A DNA stretch of 64,000 nt from Tilletia caries (GCA_032718865.1 JALUTQ010000030.1:868001-932000), one strand, 5' to 3'. Shown: positions 23,001 through 36,199, counted from the first letter of the stretch. Notes: generated from the letters alone by a model not told the origin. Numbers and translations: made by a program.

Positions 23001-26000
23001 CAGCCTTTGGGTTGTCCCGTACTTCCGCTTGTGTAAATGCAAAATGCAAGTGCATCGGCCATCTGCGTAGGAGTCGGTGCCGGCGGAAGACCTTGAGCGA
23101 GCGCGTCCCAGTCGGTATCAGCGTGCACTATAGTTGCGTTCTGCATGTCTGTGAAGACGTCTTTGTTTGACTCGTCCACGATGAGGTGTCTTGCTCCGCT
23201 AATTTGCAGCAACAATCGCTTGCGCTCGTCAGGGAGGGCGTCGTCTATAGGCAGGTAGACATTGCTGCTCTTCAGAATGGCAAGGAGTGCGACATATGTC
23301 CCCGGCTGCCGCCTGAGACAGACAGCCACCATCTGTTGTGTGCCGATACGAGAGTGGAGAAGCGCGGCCAGTCGATCGGAGGCTTGATCGAGTTGAGCAA
23401 ACGACATCGTCAAAGGCGTTGGGTTTCCTTCCACCTCGGGATGGAACTCCAGAGCGGGCGAATCCGGTTGCTTCTCCGCCCAGTACGACAGCCACGATGC
23501 CGAGTTCTTGCCCGTGTTGTTCCCCGCCCGCGCCCAAGGAGTCACGGCGCTGATCGACTGCAACGAGTCCGGAAAGAATGGCACGATCCCAGTGTCTGTC
23601 GAAGGGTCCTTGCAGATTCCAAACAGAAGCGAATCGTACTGTTGTGCGAGCACGTCGAGTTGTACCAGAGACATTCGAGTTCGCATGGTGCTGATCTCAA
23701 TCTCCAATGATTGATCCGAAAGTAGGTTGAGCTGAAGGGCGATGTCATGCTCGACGGAGGCTCCAAAGTCCAAGGGTGCTCCAAACATGATCTCGTCATT
23801 GTGTGTCTGCTCTGCGGGCGCCGAATTGAAGACAAACAGTGCACCAAGGACAGGTCGATCTGTCGGGATCTGGAGCTCGGTTCGTACCAATGACAACGGA
23901 GCATGTTGATCTTGCTGCACTTCGTCATGGAAAGTCTTCGTCCGCTCCACGACGCTGGCGAATGTCTTGCCTTTTCCGAACGAGATGGGCACGGGGACAG
24001 TCGTTATTATCGCTCCCATGACATCCATGAGGGCGGGATCCTTGTCTCGTCCAGTGACTGACTCTCCAATCAAGACGTCGTCCTGCTCGCTGTATGCCGC
24101 CAGTAGCCTTGCCCAGGCAACCTGGGCGATGATGCGAGGGGAGCACTCCAGACGCATGGATGCTTCTTCGAGCACTTGCCATGTCGTCTTGGCGTTCTGA
24201 GTCGCGGTGACCAAAGATGTCGAGTCTGAGAGGTCTTTCTCGTCGCGGACGTCCGGAAAGCGTGTCTCTGGACCGTGTGCGTAGCTGCTCAGGGCTTTCT
24301 TCCACCGGAGCTGTTGCTGCGTCATTGCATCCTTCGACAAGGGTAGAAGGTGTGGAAGAGCTTGCTCGTACTGGCTGAAATCGCTTGAAGGCTGTTCACC
24401 CAAGTAGAACTGACGGAGCAAATCTTGCATTATCGACAAAGTCTGTCCGTCTGGAGAAACGCCGCTCAAAATCAGTAAAAGCTGGTCAAGATCAGCGCGT
24501 CCACTTCCGCATTACTTACCATATGTTCCGTGGTGAGCGTGTATGACAAGGCGGAAATTGCTTCCCTGCTGTGTGGCCCAGAAAGCGACGGGAGCCCGGC
24601 CTGATATCGCATTGTGCGAAATGGCTTTCGAAGCTCGATCTTGAATGTACGCGTCAAAGTCGGCAGACTCAGGCACTTCGAGCTGCTCTATGAAAGCGTC
24701 ATTCCTCTTTGTGACAACTTGAACGAAATTCCTGTGAATGATGATCGAGACGAGTATAGTCAGGTCAACATGAGCGATGAAGGGGTAATGTAGCCTACCG
24801 GGGCACACTCGTGACCAAACTCCTGCGTATACTCACGGTTGAAACGGAAGCAACAATGCAGAATCAGCCTCGACATCCAGACTGCTCGCCTCCAAGAAAC
24901 CTGTGCGGAATATTTCGACTACCCGTACCAACTCCCTTAAGGCCTCGACGAGCTTCCCAAGCTTCAGCTCCTTTCCGCTAAGCTCGTACTTCCGGAAGGC
25001 CCAGTATGACCCGTGTCGCTGGGTCTCGACCAGCATGCCTTCTTGCAGCGGAGCACAGGGGAGGACCGACACGATCTCGTCTTCTGCCATTCGCAGATGT
25101 TTCGAGACGGATGGTCGAAACGCGTCGCTGAATTTCTTCAGCACTTCGTTCGTCTTGACCGCCTCTGTTCGTATGCCGTTCACCGTTGGGCCATGGCCAT
25201 CGGGCGCATGTTCGGACCCATTTGGCTGAGTGTCCGGGCCTAGATAGCTGCTGTTGGACGATATGAAGGTCGAAAGCTTGGACATAGTGTTGTGCTGTAT
25301 TATCGACAGCACCGAGCACTTGACTCCGGCCTCCATCAACTTCCGCGTCAGACTCATGGCTTTGAACTGTAATCATCACAAAGAAGTTTCAGTACCGGGG
25401 GCATACTCGTGAGCAGAAAATGTGGCTCAAGCTCACCGAAGTCAAGCCTAGGGCAGGCAAAGGCGTATTCCGACCTATGCTTTGTGCCTCGATGCCGCAC
25501 ACCTCGCCCAAAAGCTTGCGAACAAGACTTTCGGCCGCCGACTCGGGTGCCGCAGAAGCCTTCTTCTTCGATTCGCCTTGCGCGCCCACTTGAAGTTTGC
25601 TTTTGGCTAACAGTCTCAACAGCTCCTTTGCCTTGGTCTGAAGTGGGATTATAGAAGATACGGGTCCTGTAAGCATGCATTGCGGGAGCAACACAACGAG
25701 TCAAGACTTACCGAGTCTGCGTCCACGCCGTAGACGGACGAGATAGCCGATGCGAGCGTAGCGATGAGCTCACCCTCCGACAAGCCATCGTCATCTTCGT
25801 CCTCGTCATCCCCGTCGCTAGCAATCTTGCTCTCCCATCGCATATAGTCAAAATTCTGGAGCGCTTTCTTGATTGCTACTCGGTCAATCTTCGCGCTTGA
25901 AGTCTTAGGGAATCGCGAGAGGATGAGGAAGTGAGTCGGAACCATCTGAGGGTAGAAAGTCAAAGAGAAAATCTCTTTCAGCATAAGTGCGAGAGACACA

Positions 26001-28456
26001 TACTTTCCAAACACGGCCTGTAGCGATGAAATCCTCGACTCACGTTTGAAGGCAAGCGGAGCAGAGCTGCTGCACGCAACGCATACGCAATTTTGGCAGC
26101 TTCCGGATCCGTCCTGACCACCGACTTGTCTGGATCTCCAGCTCGCCTGGGTATCACCGAGAAGTTGACAATCTGCAAACTCTCCGGGTTATTCGGCCTC
26201 GGCAAGGCCATCGTGTCCGAGTCCTTGACGTCGTCATGGCAGTCCTTGATCGCAGCGTTGATCTCCAACAGCTCTATCCGGACCCCGTTAATCTTGACTT
26301 GGTCGTCCTCTCGACCGAGATACTCGATCTCGCCGCTCCAAAGCTGACGCGTCAAGTCACCCGTACGGTACGCGCGACCGAGGAACGGATGGTCGACAAA
26401 CTTCTCCGCGGTCTTGGCCGGGTCACCGACGTAGCCACGCGCCACCTGCGGCCCTCCAATGGCGAGTTCACCGATCGCGCCGCGCGGCACGATGTTGCCG
26501 TGCTTGTCTAGCAGCGCCAGGGATGTAGTGGGAAGCGCGACTCCGATATTGGGCGCCTTGAACACGTCTCCCTCTGGGACACGTCTGTTCATGGCGATCA
26601 GCGTGGCCTCAGCAGGACCGTAGAGGTTCAAGAGGCAGCAATTTCGCGACCATTCATCAGCAACGACTTGACTGAGCTTCTCGCCTCCGTTGATGAGGAC
26701 CTTCATCGAAGGGACATCCTCGCGCCGTATCTCGGCAGATACAGCTGGCGTCAATATGACGTGCGTCGTCCTGGTCGCGTTCCCAATCGCGGTCAGAGAA
26801 TCCAGATGCAGCGCTCGAGAGCCACTGCAGACAGTGCCGCCGAGACCCCACGTCCAAAACTCGTCCATGATGGACAGGTCGAAGGTGTACTGTAGCAAAC
26901 AAGACGCGTTCAGCACTTTTGAGGCAGGTATTTTGTGATGGAAACACTCACTTCAGAGAACTGCAAATAGCGAACCGGTGGATCATGTGGCACCACCTTC
27001 TGCAGCGCACGAATCGCTTGCACGACCGCCGAGTGCTGTACTCCCACAGCCTTAGGCAGGCCCGTAGTCCCCGACGTCCAGACCAAGTACGCGAGCTGGT
27101 CGGCGCGACTACGGCGGATCTCGAGCGGCTTGCGACGCGACGAGTCTCTTCTGGCTTCGGCCACGATACGATCGGCTCGAAGGATGGTGACATCGCCGAG
27201 GTCCATGCCAGCAAGTTTCTTGTCGTCCAAATCCGTGCTGGTGATGATGTAGCGGGCCTTGCACTTCTTGAAAAGAGCGGCCTGACGCTCGATGGGCCAT
27301 TCGACGTCGAGTGGACACCACGACGCGTTCGCTTTGCACACTCCGAGAATTGTGATGAATGTTTCGGGCGATTTGGGAAGGAAGAGGGCGACAATGTGGT
27401 CGCCACTAAGCTCATCGCGGGTCCGGACTGCACCCGCGTCGGACAGGGCATGTGCGATGCTGTTGGCGAGCTCATCTAAGTCCTTGTATGACAGGAGGAC
27501 GTTCTCCTCTGGCACGTCGGATTTGTCAGCTATGTAGTAACGGAAGTCGAGAGCAGGCGCGTCGGGATGGTCGACGACGCGTCTTTCGAACTGGTGTTCA
27601 AGCCGCTCTTCTGCAAGTCCTGCTGGACCAATGTCCTCCTCGAGGATTTGGAAATTCGGGTTATCGATCGCCAGAAATTCGGGAGGGAATCGCTCAGAGG
27701 TCAGGGCCGGCAACTCCGCCTTGTCGCTCCCAGGCAGGAACGATCGAAGAAGGGATTCGAGTTGACGAAGTTGGAAGAGCGCCGACTCGACCGAATGCAC
27801 GGTGGAAGAGGCGTGGATTTCGAGCACAAGACGCGAGTTCTCGGCCCGGGCAACGACCAAGACAGAGAATTGTAGCGCATGGAGCCCGTCGGCAGCACTT
27901 GAAAGATGTATGACAGCAGTGTCGGCGGTGTACGGCGCGTCGTGCTGAGCGCTAGCGTCGAGCAGAGCCTGAAGCTCTGCAATTGACAGAGCCGGGGGCT
28001 GAGAGCGATCGATGGTGAAGCGGAGGTCCTGCCGCACGAGCGCAGTTGTAGCGGACACTCCACGCAGCTGGCTGAATGCAAACGTCGAGGCCTCGTGCGA
28101 TTGAATGTGGTACTGGCACAACAGCGAGATCTCATCAGCTTTCCGTTTTTTACGACTTCCACTGCCTCATAGCTCACCAGACTGATTGCCCAGGCAAGGC
28201 TGAGCGCTCTCAGGATGCTATCATCTTTCGATTGTGGGTTCGTGCCGCGGGAAAACAGCTGTGAGAGCTCTGCGATGTCGAGCTCAGTCTGTAAGACTTG
28301 AACAACATCCGACTGGGAGCCCTGGGCGCCTGGCACAGCTTTTGAAGCGCTCCGGTCTTTGCGGGTAGGAGCGGTTGCTCGAAGACCGCTGATGTCAGGG
28401 AAGGACACGACCTCGCCGCCTGCCGAACCAGATTCCACTTGATCGACGTCCGCCAT
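14079..28456 (-). CDS. Ferrichrome-type nonribosomal peptide synthetase (hydroxamate siderophore)
   Basis: This multi-exon gene starts at ATG 28456 (MADVDQ) and ends with TGA at 14079-14081; I estimate 4,300-4,500 residues. Domain order with minus-strand positions: N-terminal C-like remnant; A1 about 27.6-25.85 kb (core YLVWTSGTTGLPKA); T1 about 25.5 kb (LGLTSVSL); C1 (PCAPLQEGML, HHGTYDG split by an intron); A2 about 23.5-21.9 kb (IYTSGSTGQPKG); T2 (LFETGMDS); C2 (HHAIYDG); A3 about 19.9-17.9 kb (LLFTSGSTGRPKG); T3 (LGVDSISA); C3 (HHALYDG, intron-split); T4 (LGLDSIST); C4 (FHGLYDAVS). Three A-T-C modules plus a terminal T-C unit is the plan of NPS2/Sid2-type ferrichrome synthetases, which condense acyl-hydroxyornithines with small amino acids. 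There is no thioesterase, as expected for that family. Frame changes coincide with GT-AG introns, so it looks intact. Substrate codes were not derived. Confidence 0.88.
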
Positions 28457-29367
28457 GATTTTCGTTCTCGACCGCAGCCTTCCGTGGGTTGAGCAGATGT
28501 GTGACGATGGTACTGTATTGCTCGTACGCGGAGGTGCAGGAGAGCAGAGCAGGGCAGCAGAATTACGGGAAAGAGAGCTGGGGAGAAGCCCAGTCCGGGC
28601 TGGCGAACTGTCGCCTTTATGTTTTACGCAGAGATGCGCGGGGTGTCCGGAAGACGGCGGACAGGGATCAATGATGGGATGGCCTCCTTGCACCCGGGGA
28701 ATTCTGAGAAGTTGTGCGTCGGATCGAGCAAATGGTTCCCCTCGGCCCTTGCTTCCTCAATGATGGGCTGACTGCCGAGTGCCAATGAGTGTCGGGTCTG
28801 TCTGTGCTACCCATGGGCGATGCCAAGGATGCTCATCCTCCGCCTCCTCCTCGATCAAACCTTGAGGACAAGATCTAGTAAAAGATGCCCGCTGATGCAA
28901 TGACGCTGTTCAAAGATGGAGAGATGATCTGCAAGAGGTCAACACGCCCATCTTCGCTCACTGCCGACGGTGCGCGCCGCGTGACCGACGCGGCGGCGGA
29001 GGAGCGGCCGAGCAACCCACCACATCCCTCTTCTGATGGAGACGTCTCTTCAGGCCTTCACAGAGATGCTTCATGAGATCGAACACCTCCCTCCCAAAAA
29101 AAGTTGGTCGCCGCGATTACGTAAACGGGTCATTCATTATTTATTTCTCCCATGCCGCATGCTGCAAGAATCAATAATCAATCCCCCCCAGTCCCTGATC
29201 TAAGATACATATCGTCTTGCGGAGGGGGGCTTCTCGCTCAGCCAGGCGGCGAGGCAGGGAGAGGAGGGCGAAGCTTCACGCTTCACGCCGTTCAGGACTG
29301 CAATCAGCCGCCATCAGCAGCGCCCAACCGCATCGTCCGAGGCCCGAGCGCACGAACGGCGGACCCA
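28457..29367. other. NRPS upstream region, no gene seen
   Basis: About 0.9 kb between the NRPS start codon and MITE D. I looked for GATAA/TTATC sites, which bind the iron-responsive GATA repressors (Urbs1/SreA type) known for siderophore genes, and found none. No conserved coding frame is visible. Confidence 0.5.
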
Positions 29368-29369
29368 TA

Positions 29370-30129
29370 CAGTCAAACAGGAAATGGTTGACCGTAGACC
29401 CAATTTTTTTTTTTGAAGCTTCAAAGTTTTTTTTCGAAAACGCGACGCAATGAAAATGAGGCAGACCTTCCGATTTCGCTACAGAGACCATGATCAATTG
29501 ATGAGACCCTCTATCAATTGGCCCTGATCAAGCTGTGGATGGAAAGAGGAGGAAACTCCCTTATGTAACCGTTGCTGCGTACCACCAACAGCAACAAAAC
29601 TCAACGAGTTCTTCACCATTTTGTGCGATTCAACCTGGTAGTAGCAGCATGGTAGCTGATAATGCGCATGCTGAGCATTTCCCTAAAGGTCTGTCGGGTG
29701 TTTGATGGCGCTGTGTGCTACAGTTGTGGTGCAATTGCTTCTGTCTTTTCTTTTCCTCTTGCCGTTCCCTGTCTGTCCTGTCACCGTTTCACTTCCATTT
29801 TGTCCCATTTCCCTTTCCCTCTCTCTGCCCTTGCCACTCGCTCAACTCAGCTCTCTTTTTCCTGTATGATTCCCATACTCTCTCCATCGAATCAGGTACT
29901 CTCTCGTCCTCACTGGGTACGCTGGGTACCTAGCGGTGGTGCGGTCGTTGAGAAAAAGTATCATGTCACGCGCAAGTGAGGGCAAACACAGCGTCTGTCG
30001 CAAATGTGGTTGGTCTGGTGACCACACGGGGGTCACCGCAAAATTAGATTTGGCCTTCGCGAAATAAATCGGAGGGCGTTGTTGGAAATTACGATGGTCA
30101 ACCACGGTCAACCATTTCCTGTTTGACTG
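29370..30129. mobile_element. MITE copy D, inverted relative to copy C (760 bp)
   Basis: It has the same inverted ends as copy C (CAGTCAAACAGGAAATGG...), with TA at 29368-29369 and 30130-30131. The sequence is the reverse complement of C with an internal deletion of roughly 130-145 bp. It sits about 0.9 kb upstream of the NRPS start. Confidence 0.85.
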
Positions 30130-30131
30130 TA

Positions 30132-30989
30132 CATCAAGATCCGCATCACCATCATCGTCTCCAGCTTCCGAAGTCCCGAAGAACCAGCTGCTGGGATCAC
30201 TTTTGTACCTGACCCATCGCATTTTAGCGCCGCGGCCTCAGGCCTCAGGCCTCAGGCTCAGGCACGCGATTTCCGTCGGGATTAGCGTTCGCGGCTCCAG
30301 GCACGCACGTGAACCGACTTCGCCGCGCCATAGCGAGCTCGCTGATGGCCGATGGGGCCAGTCATGATAGGAAATGTGAAGAATAGACGCAGAGGACAGC
30401 AGCAAAGCAGCTTCATGGTACAATTGAGAGAGGACCAGAATCGGTGACGAACAAGGCAACCCCTACGATCGACAGAACGGGAAAAAAAGGGCAAGGGGGA
30501 AGGGGACACGAATACTGGGAAAGCGAAGAAATGGATCCCTGGTCTTTGGTGAGGGTTGCAGTTTGGAGCGAGGGAAACCCAGGCAAGAGTTGCAGAGCCG
30601 GCAGGAAGATAAATGTATGCGGAAGGAGTCGCTCTTTTTGTTGGAGGCTGAAGCGGTGAAGCACCCGTATCGAGTTGGGAAAACCTTCGCATAGACCGAA
30701 AAATACGAGGGTGGGAACGTCCATATGTGGGGGGGGGGGGCAATGCGTTGCTTCATCGTCATCCGAGAAGTCCGAGGGGGAAGATTCTGTAAATAATGGT
30801 TGTGCAGAGGGCATGTAGGGCCTGGGAATGGCGGTCGGAAGCTGGGAACGAGACTGGAAGGGAGGCGTGGGAACGAGAGCGGAATAAGTTGTCCGAGTTT
30901 GAAAAAGTGGGGGCCAGTATCGGACGAGTGCTGTGGTGATAACGCGAGACCGAGCTTCGAATGCTCATCAAGCATCAGGGCCCAGGCGC
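30132..30989. other. Intergenic stretch with simple repeats
   Basis: This is the 3' flank of the histidine kinase. It contains a GCCTCAG tandem repeat near 30234-30260 and an 11-G run near 30729-30739. No reliable gene is seen. A short frame on the minus strand (MRWVRYKSDPSSWFFGTSEA, from 30222) is cut by MITE D and may be the stub of a disrupted sequence. Confidence 0.4.
30234..30260. repeat. Tandem heptamer (GCCTCAG)n
   Basis: About four consecutive copies, the last one shortened to GCTCAG. Confidence 0.85.
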
Positions 30990-33900
30990 TCAGGCCGGCG
31001 CCTTGCTCGTCGCCACCGTCCCCTCCGTAACAGGCGTCTCACACCCTGACCCCCTCTCAAAATCATCCCCGCCGCCGAGGAAATGAGGCTTCGAAGTGAC
31101 CGACGACGACGCCCCATCCGCCGCCGCAAACATCTGCGCCCACGGATCCGCGCCCGTCATACTACTCGTCGTCGTCGCCAGAGTGGGGACGACAGTGGCA
31201 GAGCTCGTCGCGCTCGACGGATCCGACTTCGGACTTCCGGCCTTCCCAGCATTCGCATTCGCATTCGCAGTCGCAACATCACTCGCAGCAGCACTCAACA
31301 AACTCAACGGCGCCTCAGCAGCAGCACTCATCTCCCCCTCCAAATCCCTCCCCATGCCCGCCTGCTCCCGATCCGCCCTCCGCATCCGCTGCGAAGCGAA
31401 CGGGTCATTGAACGACGGTGGGGCACGCGCGGCGATACGTGCCAGCGGGAAGGGCGCCGACCCGGCCCGGTCGAAACTCGGTCGTTGGACTGTCATCGTC
31501 GCCGTCGCCGGAAGCGGATGGGGCCCACCGCTGCCCCCGCGCTGCATCGCCTCCGCAGTACTCAAGTTCGGCAACAACTCCGTCAAGCTGCCGAGCTCAT
31601 TAGCACCAGCCACACTGCTCGGATGCCCGACCGACGCTTCGCTCTGCGCAGAGTTGAAGTACCCATCGCTCAGCGTCGACGCAGCAGAGGGCGTCTGGAC
31701 TTCGTGGCCGTGGCCCAGTTCACGGAAGGACGCGAAATCGGCTATCTGGCGGCTCGATCTCCGTTTGCGCGGAGCGTCGGACTCCGGCCGATCGTATGCG
31801 CGGAATGACTTTGTGCCTATCACTTCCACCGCTTCCGCAGTTGCCGCCGCACTTGTAGAGGCCCTCACGGGGTTGTCCTGGAACCGCGCCGTCCGGCCTT
31901 GTGCTGTCGTAGGCGGCATCTGCGCTTCCGTCTTCGGCGGCGGACTCCACTGTGAAAGCCGTTGTCGCGTCTCTTGATCAAAGAGCCATCGGACAAGCAT
32001 AGACTCCAACGCTATGCTCTTAACCGGCTTGGACAAGTAATCGCTCATGCCCGCCTGCAGGCACTTTTCGCGATCGCCTCGAATGGCGCTCGCTGTCATC
32101 GCAACAATCGGAATAGAGCGAACTTCAGGGTTGTTCGACTTCCGGATCGACTCCGTGGCTTGGTAGCCATCCATCTCGGGCATCTATGGACACATCAAAA
32201 CATGAATGAGAGTCGACGTCTCCGATAGCGCCAGAACGGAGTCACTCCCACTCACCTGACAGTCCATAAGGACGAGATCATACGCGCGCTTCGTGAGTTC
32301 CTTCAAACACTCAATGCCATTGTTCGCCGCATGGCAGCTGAAACCCATCTTCTTGAGCGTTTTCAAAGCCTGTTAAAGGGAGCCGAAAGGTCCTGTCAAC
32401 ACCTTCGCTACGAACTCCGCGACGCGTTGTTTTGGGTACAACAACTTACAATCTGCTGGTTTATCAGGTTGTCTTCTGCGACAAGCTGTGAGAGAAAACG
32501 CGTGCCAAAAGAACGTTCAGCACAATCGCTCACAAGCCAAGCCAAGCCAAGAGCGCGCAAAAAAAAAAGACCTACAATCCAAATATCCTTCCGCGGTCTC
32601 GCCAGCGGATCAGAGCTGGCTCCAATAGGACCCGACGACGACGTCTGCGCCTGAGCAAGCTGCGCAACCGTCGCATTGTCGATATCCATCATGTCGCCCG
32701 TCCCGCCGGCCTTCATCGACTGAGGCGCCTTCTTGAACGGGATCTCGAACTGTGAGGTTGGTTGATAATGGGGAATGAGCACACACCCTCAAGTCGCATA
32801 ACCCCCCAAGAGGGAAAGCAGGATGCTGAAAACTCACCCATGCCCTCGATCCTTCATCAACCTTCGACTCCAGCCCTATCCGCCCCTGCATCAACTCGAC
32901 GAGCTAACGAAGTCCAACAAAGCGCGACGTCAATTCAAAGCACAAGAACAAAAAAAAAAAAAAACATCGCAACCACTCCCATGCAAAACAGTACTCACAT
33001 TCTTGCAAATCGTCAACCCCAACCCAGTCCCCCCAAACTTCCGCGCAGTAGAAGGATCAGCTTGACTAAAAGGCCTGAACAGCCTCCGCATAGTCTCCTC
33101 CGAGATCCCACAGCCCGTATCCGACACTTGGAACTTAACCACAATACACTCCTCGTCCTCGTGCGTCTCGGAGACGTCGAGCGTTATCGAGCCGGAGGCA
33201 GTGAACTTGATCGCGTTTGTGAGGAGGTTCGTCATCACTTGGCGCAGGCGGCCGGCGTCGCCCATCAGGAGGCCGGTGTAGTTCAGGTCGCCTTTGACGA
33301 CGAATTCAAGGCCCTGGTTTGGAAGACCGAAGAAAGGTCAGCTCATCCAACCTTGCAAGGCAAGGAGATCATCAGGCACGGCGCGCAACTCACCTTCTTC
33401 TGCGTGGCGAAGGACAGCATCTTGCGCGTATCCAGCACTATCAAGCTCAACGAGAACGGCGCATTCTCAATATCCAACTTCCCATTCTCCACCTTACTCA
33501 AATCCAAAATATCATTGACCACCGTGAGCAGCGCATCCGCCGACCGCTGGATATTCTCCGCATAATCCCGCTGCTCCACCGTCAAACTCGTATCGCACAA
33601 CAGCTCCGAGAGCCCAATCACACCCGCGATCGGCGTCCGGATCTCGTGACTCATGTTCGCCAGGAACTCCGACTTGAGCCGGCTCGCTTCCTTCGCGGCG
33701 GTCTCGGCTGCCAACGCGCGCGATCGCTCATGGATCGACTCCTCCAGCTGATGCTCGGCCATCTTGCGCTCGGTGATGTCCATCGAGGCACCCACCACAC
33801 CCTCGACCTCGCCCAGCTCGTCGTCGCCGCCAGCGTCGCCGGCGGTGTTGTTGCCCGCGCCGCCGAGGCCGCGCTCCTCGATCGAGCTCCGCAGGGGGGT

Positions 33901-36132
33901 GTACTGCGTCCGGAACCAGCGGCCTTCGATCTCCATGTCGTGTACGACGGGAATACCGCGCAGTGCCTTCTCGATGGCCATCTTGATCTCGATCGAGTCC
34001 CAGATGTCAAAGATACGCTTGCCCACCAAGGTCCGCGCCCTCCTCTTCTTGCCGCCGTGCCGATCGGAGGAGACACCACTCATCATCCCGGACTGCCCAC
34101 CTTCGCTCATCTCACTCTGCTTCTCGTTCTGCCTCTCATTGCTGTCATATCTCCCCATGTTCGAAGACGGAACAGAGTCGGTGCCGCCGGAGTGACTCGA
34201 GTCTGGGTCGGAGGCCGAGGGCGTGCCCGGTCGGATGAGCTTCAACTGACGGACACCGGGACCCTCGGCAACCTTTATCTTGCCGTCGGTGTCGACGGCC
34301 CAGAGGGTGACCGCCGCATGGTTGATCACGGCCTCGAGCTGGTCCTGGCTCTGCCGACTGGCAGCGAGAGCCTCGACGGTGTCGTGGATGTCGGTACAGG
34401 TGCCGAACCACTTGACGATCTGGCCGGTCTCATCTCTCAACGGCAGTGCTCGACCGAGCATCCATCGCCACTGGCCATCTTTACGTCGGCAGCGGTAGTC
34501 GACGCTGTAAGGCTCTCCTGTCCGCAGAGAGTATGACCACAATCGAGAAGCCTCCACCATGTCTGTTTTCCGAAAGGGGGGCAAGTAAATAGCGAATATG
34601 TGAGCAGTTGAAACTAGAGGAAGTCTCGCAAAAGGACTGAACTCACCGTCTGGATGGAAAAGGCCCTGCCAGCCGACACCCTTGGACTGATCGGTGGATG
34701 CGCCGGTAAACTCATACCACGAGTCAGAATAGAAGTCGTGGTACCCATCCGGAAAAGTGGTCCAGACGAGCTGCGGCATAGAATTGCACACGAGCTTGAA
34801 GTACTCCTCCCCCTTAGCCTCGACCTCCTTCCGCTTCTCGTCGAGTTCCTTGGTGACGTCTTTGAGGGTGACGACACCGCCGATGTGCTCGGAGCCGAAT
34901 CCCCCAGCCTCACGCATGGGTTTGCCCGCGATTTCGAAGACACGCCGGACACCCGTTATGGGGCTCTCGCATCCTATTCGCATGCTGGTCACGCGTTGAC
35001 CGAGCACGGCGGCGCGGTATATAGGGAATTCCTGAGCATGTACGCGTCGTTCGAACTTCTCGTCGTAGCAGGTCATGACGTCGGTGAGCCAGTCCATGCT
35101 GACGAGGAGTTCGTCGTGTTGGAAGCCCGTGGGTTGGTTGGGTGCCTTGGTGACGAAGTCGCGGAGGAGATCTTCGCATGCGCGATTGCGGAGGACGGTC
35201 TTGCCGTCGGAGGACATGGCAAGGAGCGGGGTGTCGAGGGTGTTCATGAGCGAGTCTTGGATGGCCTCTGCGCGACTGCGATGGGCGTCGGAGGGCGAGC
35301 TTGCCCTTCGTTCGGTGAGGCCTTTCCGACTCGAGATGGAGATGGTCCAGAAAGCCTCGTGAAGGACAAAGGCGCGACCGGAGCCGCCGGGACTGGGTAT
35401 GGCTGTACCATGGCCTGTTGGGCCTTGTGATATGGTTCTGACGACGTTGGTGCTGCCTCCGGTGCCTGTGGGTTGTGAAGTTGTTGGCTCTGAAGAGGAA
35501 GACGAGCATGCTGTGGGAGAGGTGGTGGTGACAACGACGGTGTCAGCAACCAATTTCCCGGGCAATCCTGGGGGACTTGTGTGATGAACATGATCTGTGC
35601 TGGAGTTTGCATAGTTGTCAAATGTCTGGAGGGTCGGCAATGTGCTGCGAGGGGACATCTGGCTGTCGGTGGGGTGGTTGGAGGACGATGCTACGGCGAT
35701 GGCTACTGATGAGGAGGGTGCGCCGGAGAAGAAGGACGCGGTTGAGGTTGTGGTTGAATACGCGGGCTTGAAGGTCCGCAGCTCTGGGTGATCGTACATC
35801 TGGTCGGTGACGAGGAAGGCGGATGCGGAGAGGTCGCCCATGAAGAGCGGGCCATCGCCGCCCTCGACAAAGGAGAGCCGGGTGAGGACAGGTGCGTGTG
35901 AGCCGGTGCGGAGGTTCTCGACGGCCTCGTTGAGAGCGACGGTGTAGTCGGTCACGCTGTGTTCTGCGACGTATCTGTCGAGGGACTGTCCGAGGATGGC
36001 GGTGCCCTGGATGGCGAGGAGCAGTTCGGCGGGCCTGTTGATGAGCCTGACGTTCCTGAGCGCGTCGAGCACGATGAGCGGCGTGGGTGCGAAGTAGATC
36101 GCACGCAGACTCTCGTCCAAGTCCAGCATCAT
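30990..36132 (-). CDS. Hybrid sensor histidine kinase with PAS domains and receiver
   Basis: ATG is at 36132 and the stop at 30990-30992; roughly 1,500 residues after splicing. The order is: an N-terminal PAS-like region ([20 protein letters not shown]), a long Ser/Thr-rich linker, a PAS ([19 protein letters not shown]) with PAC ([16 protein letters not shown]), another PAS/PAC ending DITERK, then HisKA with the phosphoacceptor H box ([18 protein letters not shown], about 33.63-33.67 kb). The HATPase follows, with N box ([16 protein letters not shown]) and G/F boxes ([20 protein letters not shown]). The receiver has the acidic pair (VAEDN), phosphoacceptor Asp (LVLMDCQMPEMDG) and Lys (LSKPV). 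A low-complexity tail of about 300 residues ends the protein. At least seven short introns occur, including an in-frame one at 34563-34646. It should act in a His-Asp phosphorelay through an Hpt protein. No transmembrane segment is evident, so it is probably cytosolic. The signal sensed is unknown. Confidence 0.9.
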
Positions 36133-36152
36133 CTTGGCTCAGCGCTCAGTCC

Positions 36153-36199
36153 TGTCGCTGTCGCTGTCGCTGTTGCTGCTGCTGCTGCTGCTGCTCTCG
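36153..36199. repeat. (CTG/TCG)n trinucleotide tract in the kinase leader
   Basis: TGTCGC units pass into about seven GCTGCT units just upstream of the histidine-kinase ATG, inside the 441-bp spacer to the 3' end of the M50 gene. I see no gene in the rest of that spacer. Confidence 0.8.

Noticed and set aside
14079..28456. The idea that the NRPS is frameshifted
   Set aside because: Every frame change I checked (C1 and C3 His motifs, the YGP/TEV junction in A2, the end of C3) falls on a GT-AG intron that rejoins the expected motif.
28457..29367. Iron-responsive GATA-factor sites upstream of the NRPS
   Set aside because: No GATAA or TTATC was found on reading this stretch.
8365..30129. MITEs C and D as ends of one composite transposon carrying the NRPS
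   Set aside because: Each has two inverted ends and its own TA flanks, so both are complete independent insertions. Only recombination between them remains possible.
33319..34536. A 405-codon plus-strand frame
   Set aside because: It is antisense to the histidine-kinase PAS and HisKA region and is explained by GC-rich codon bias.
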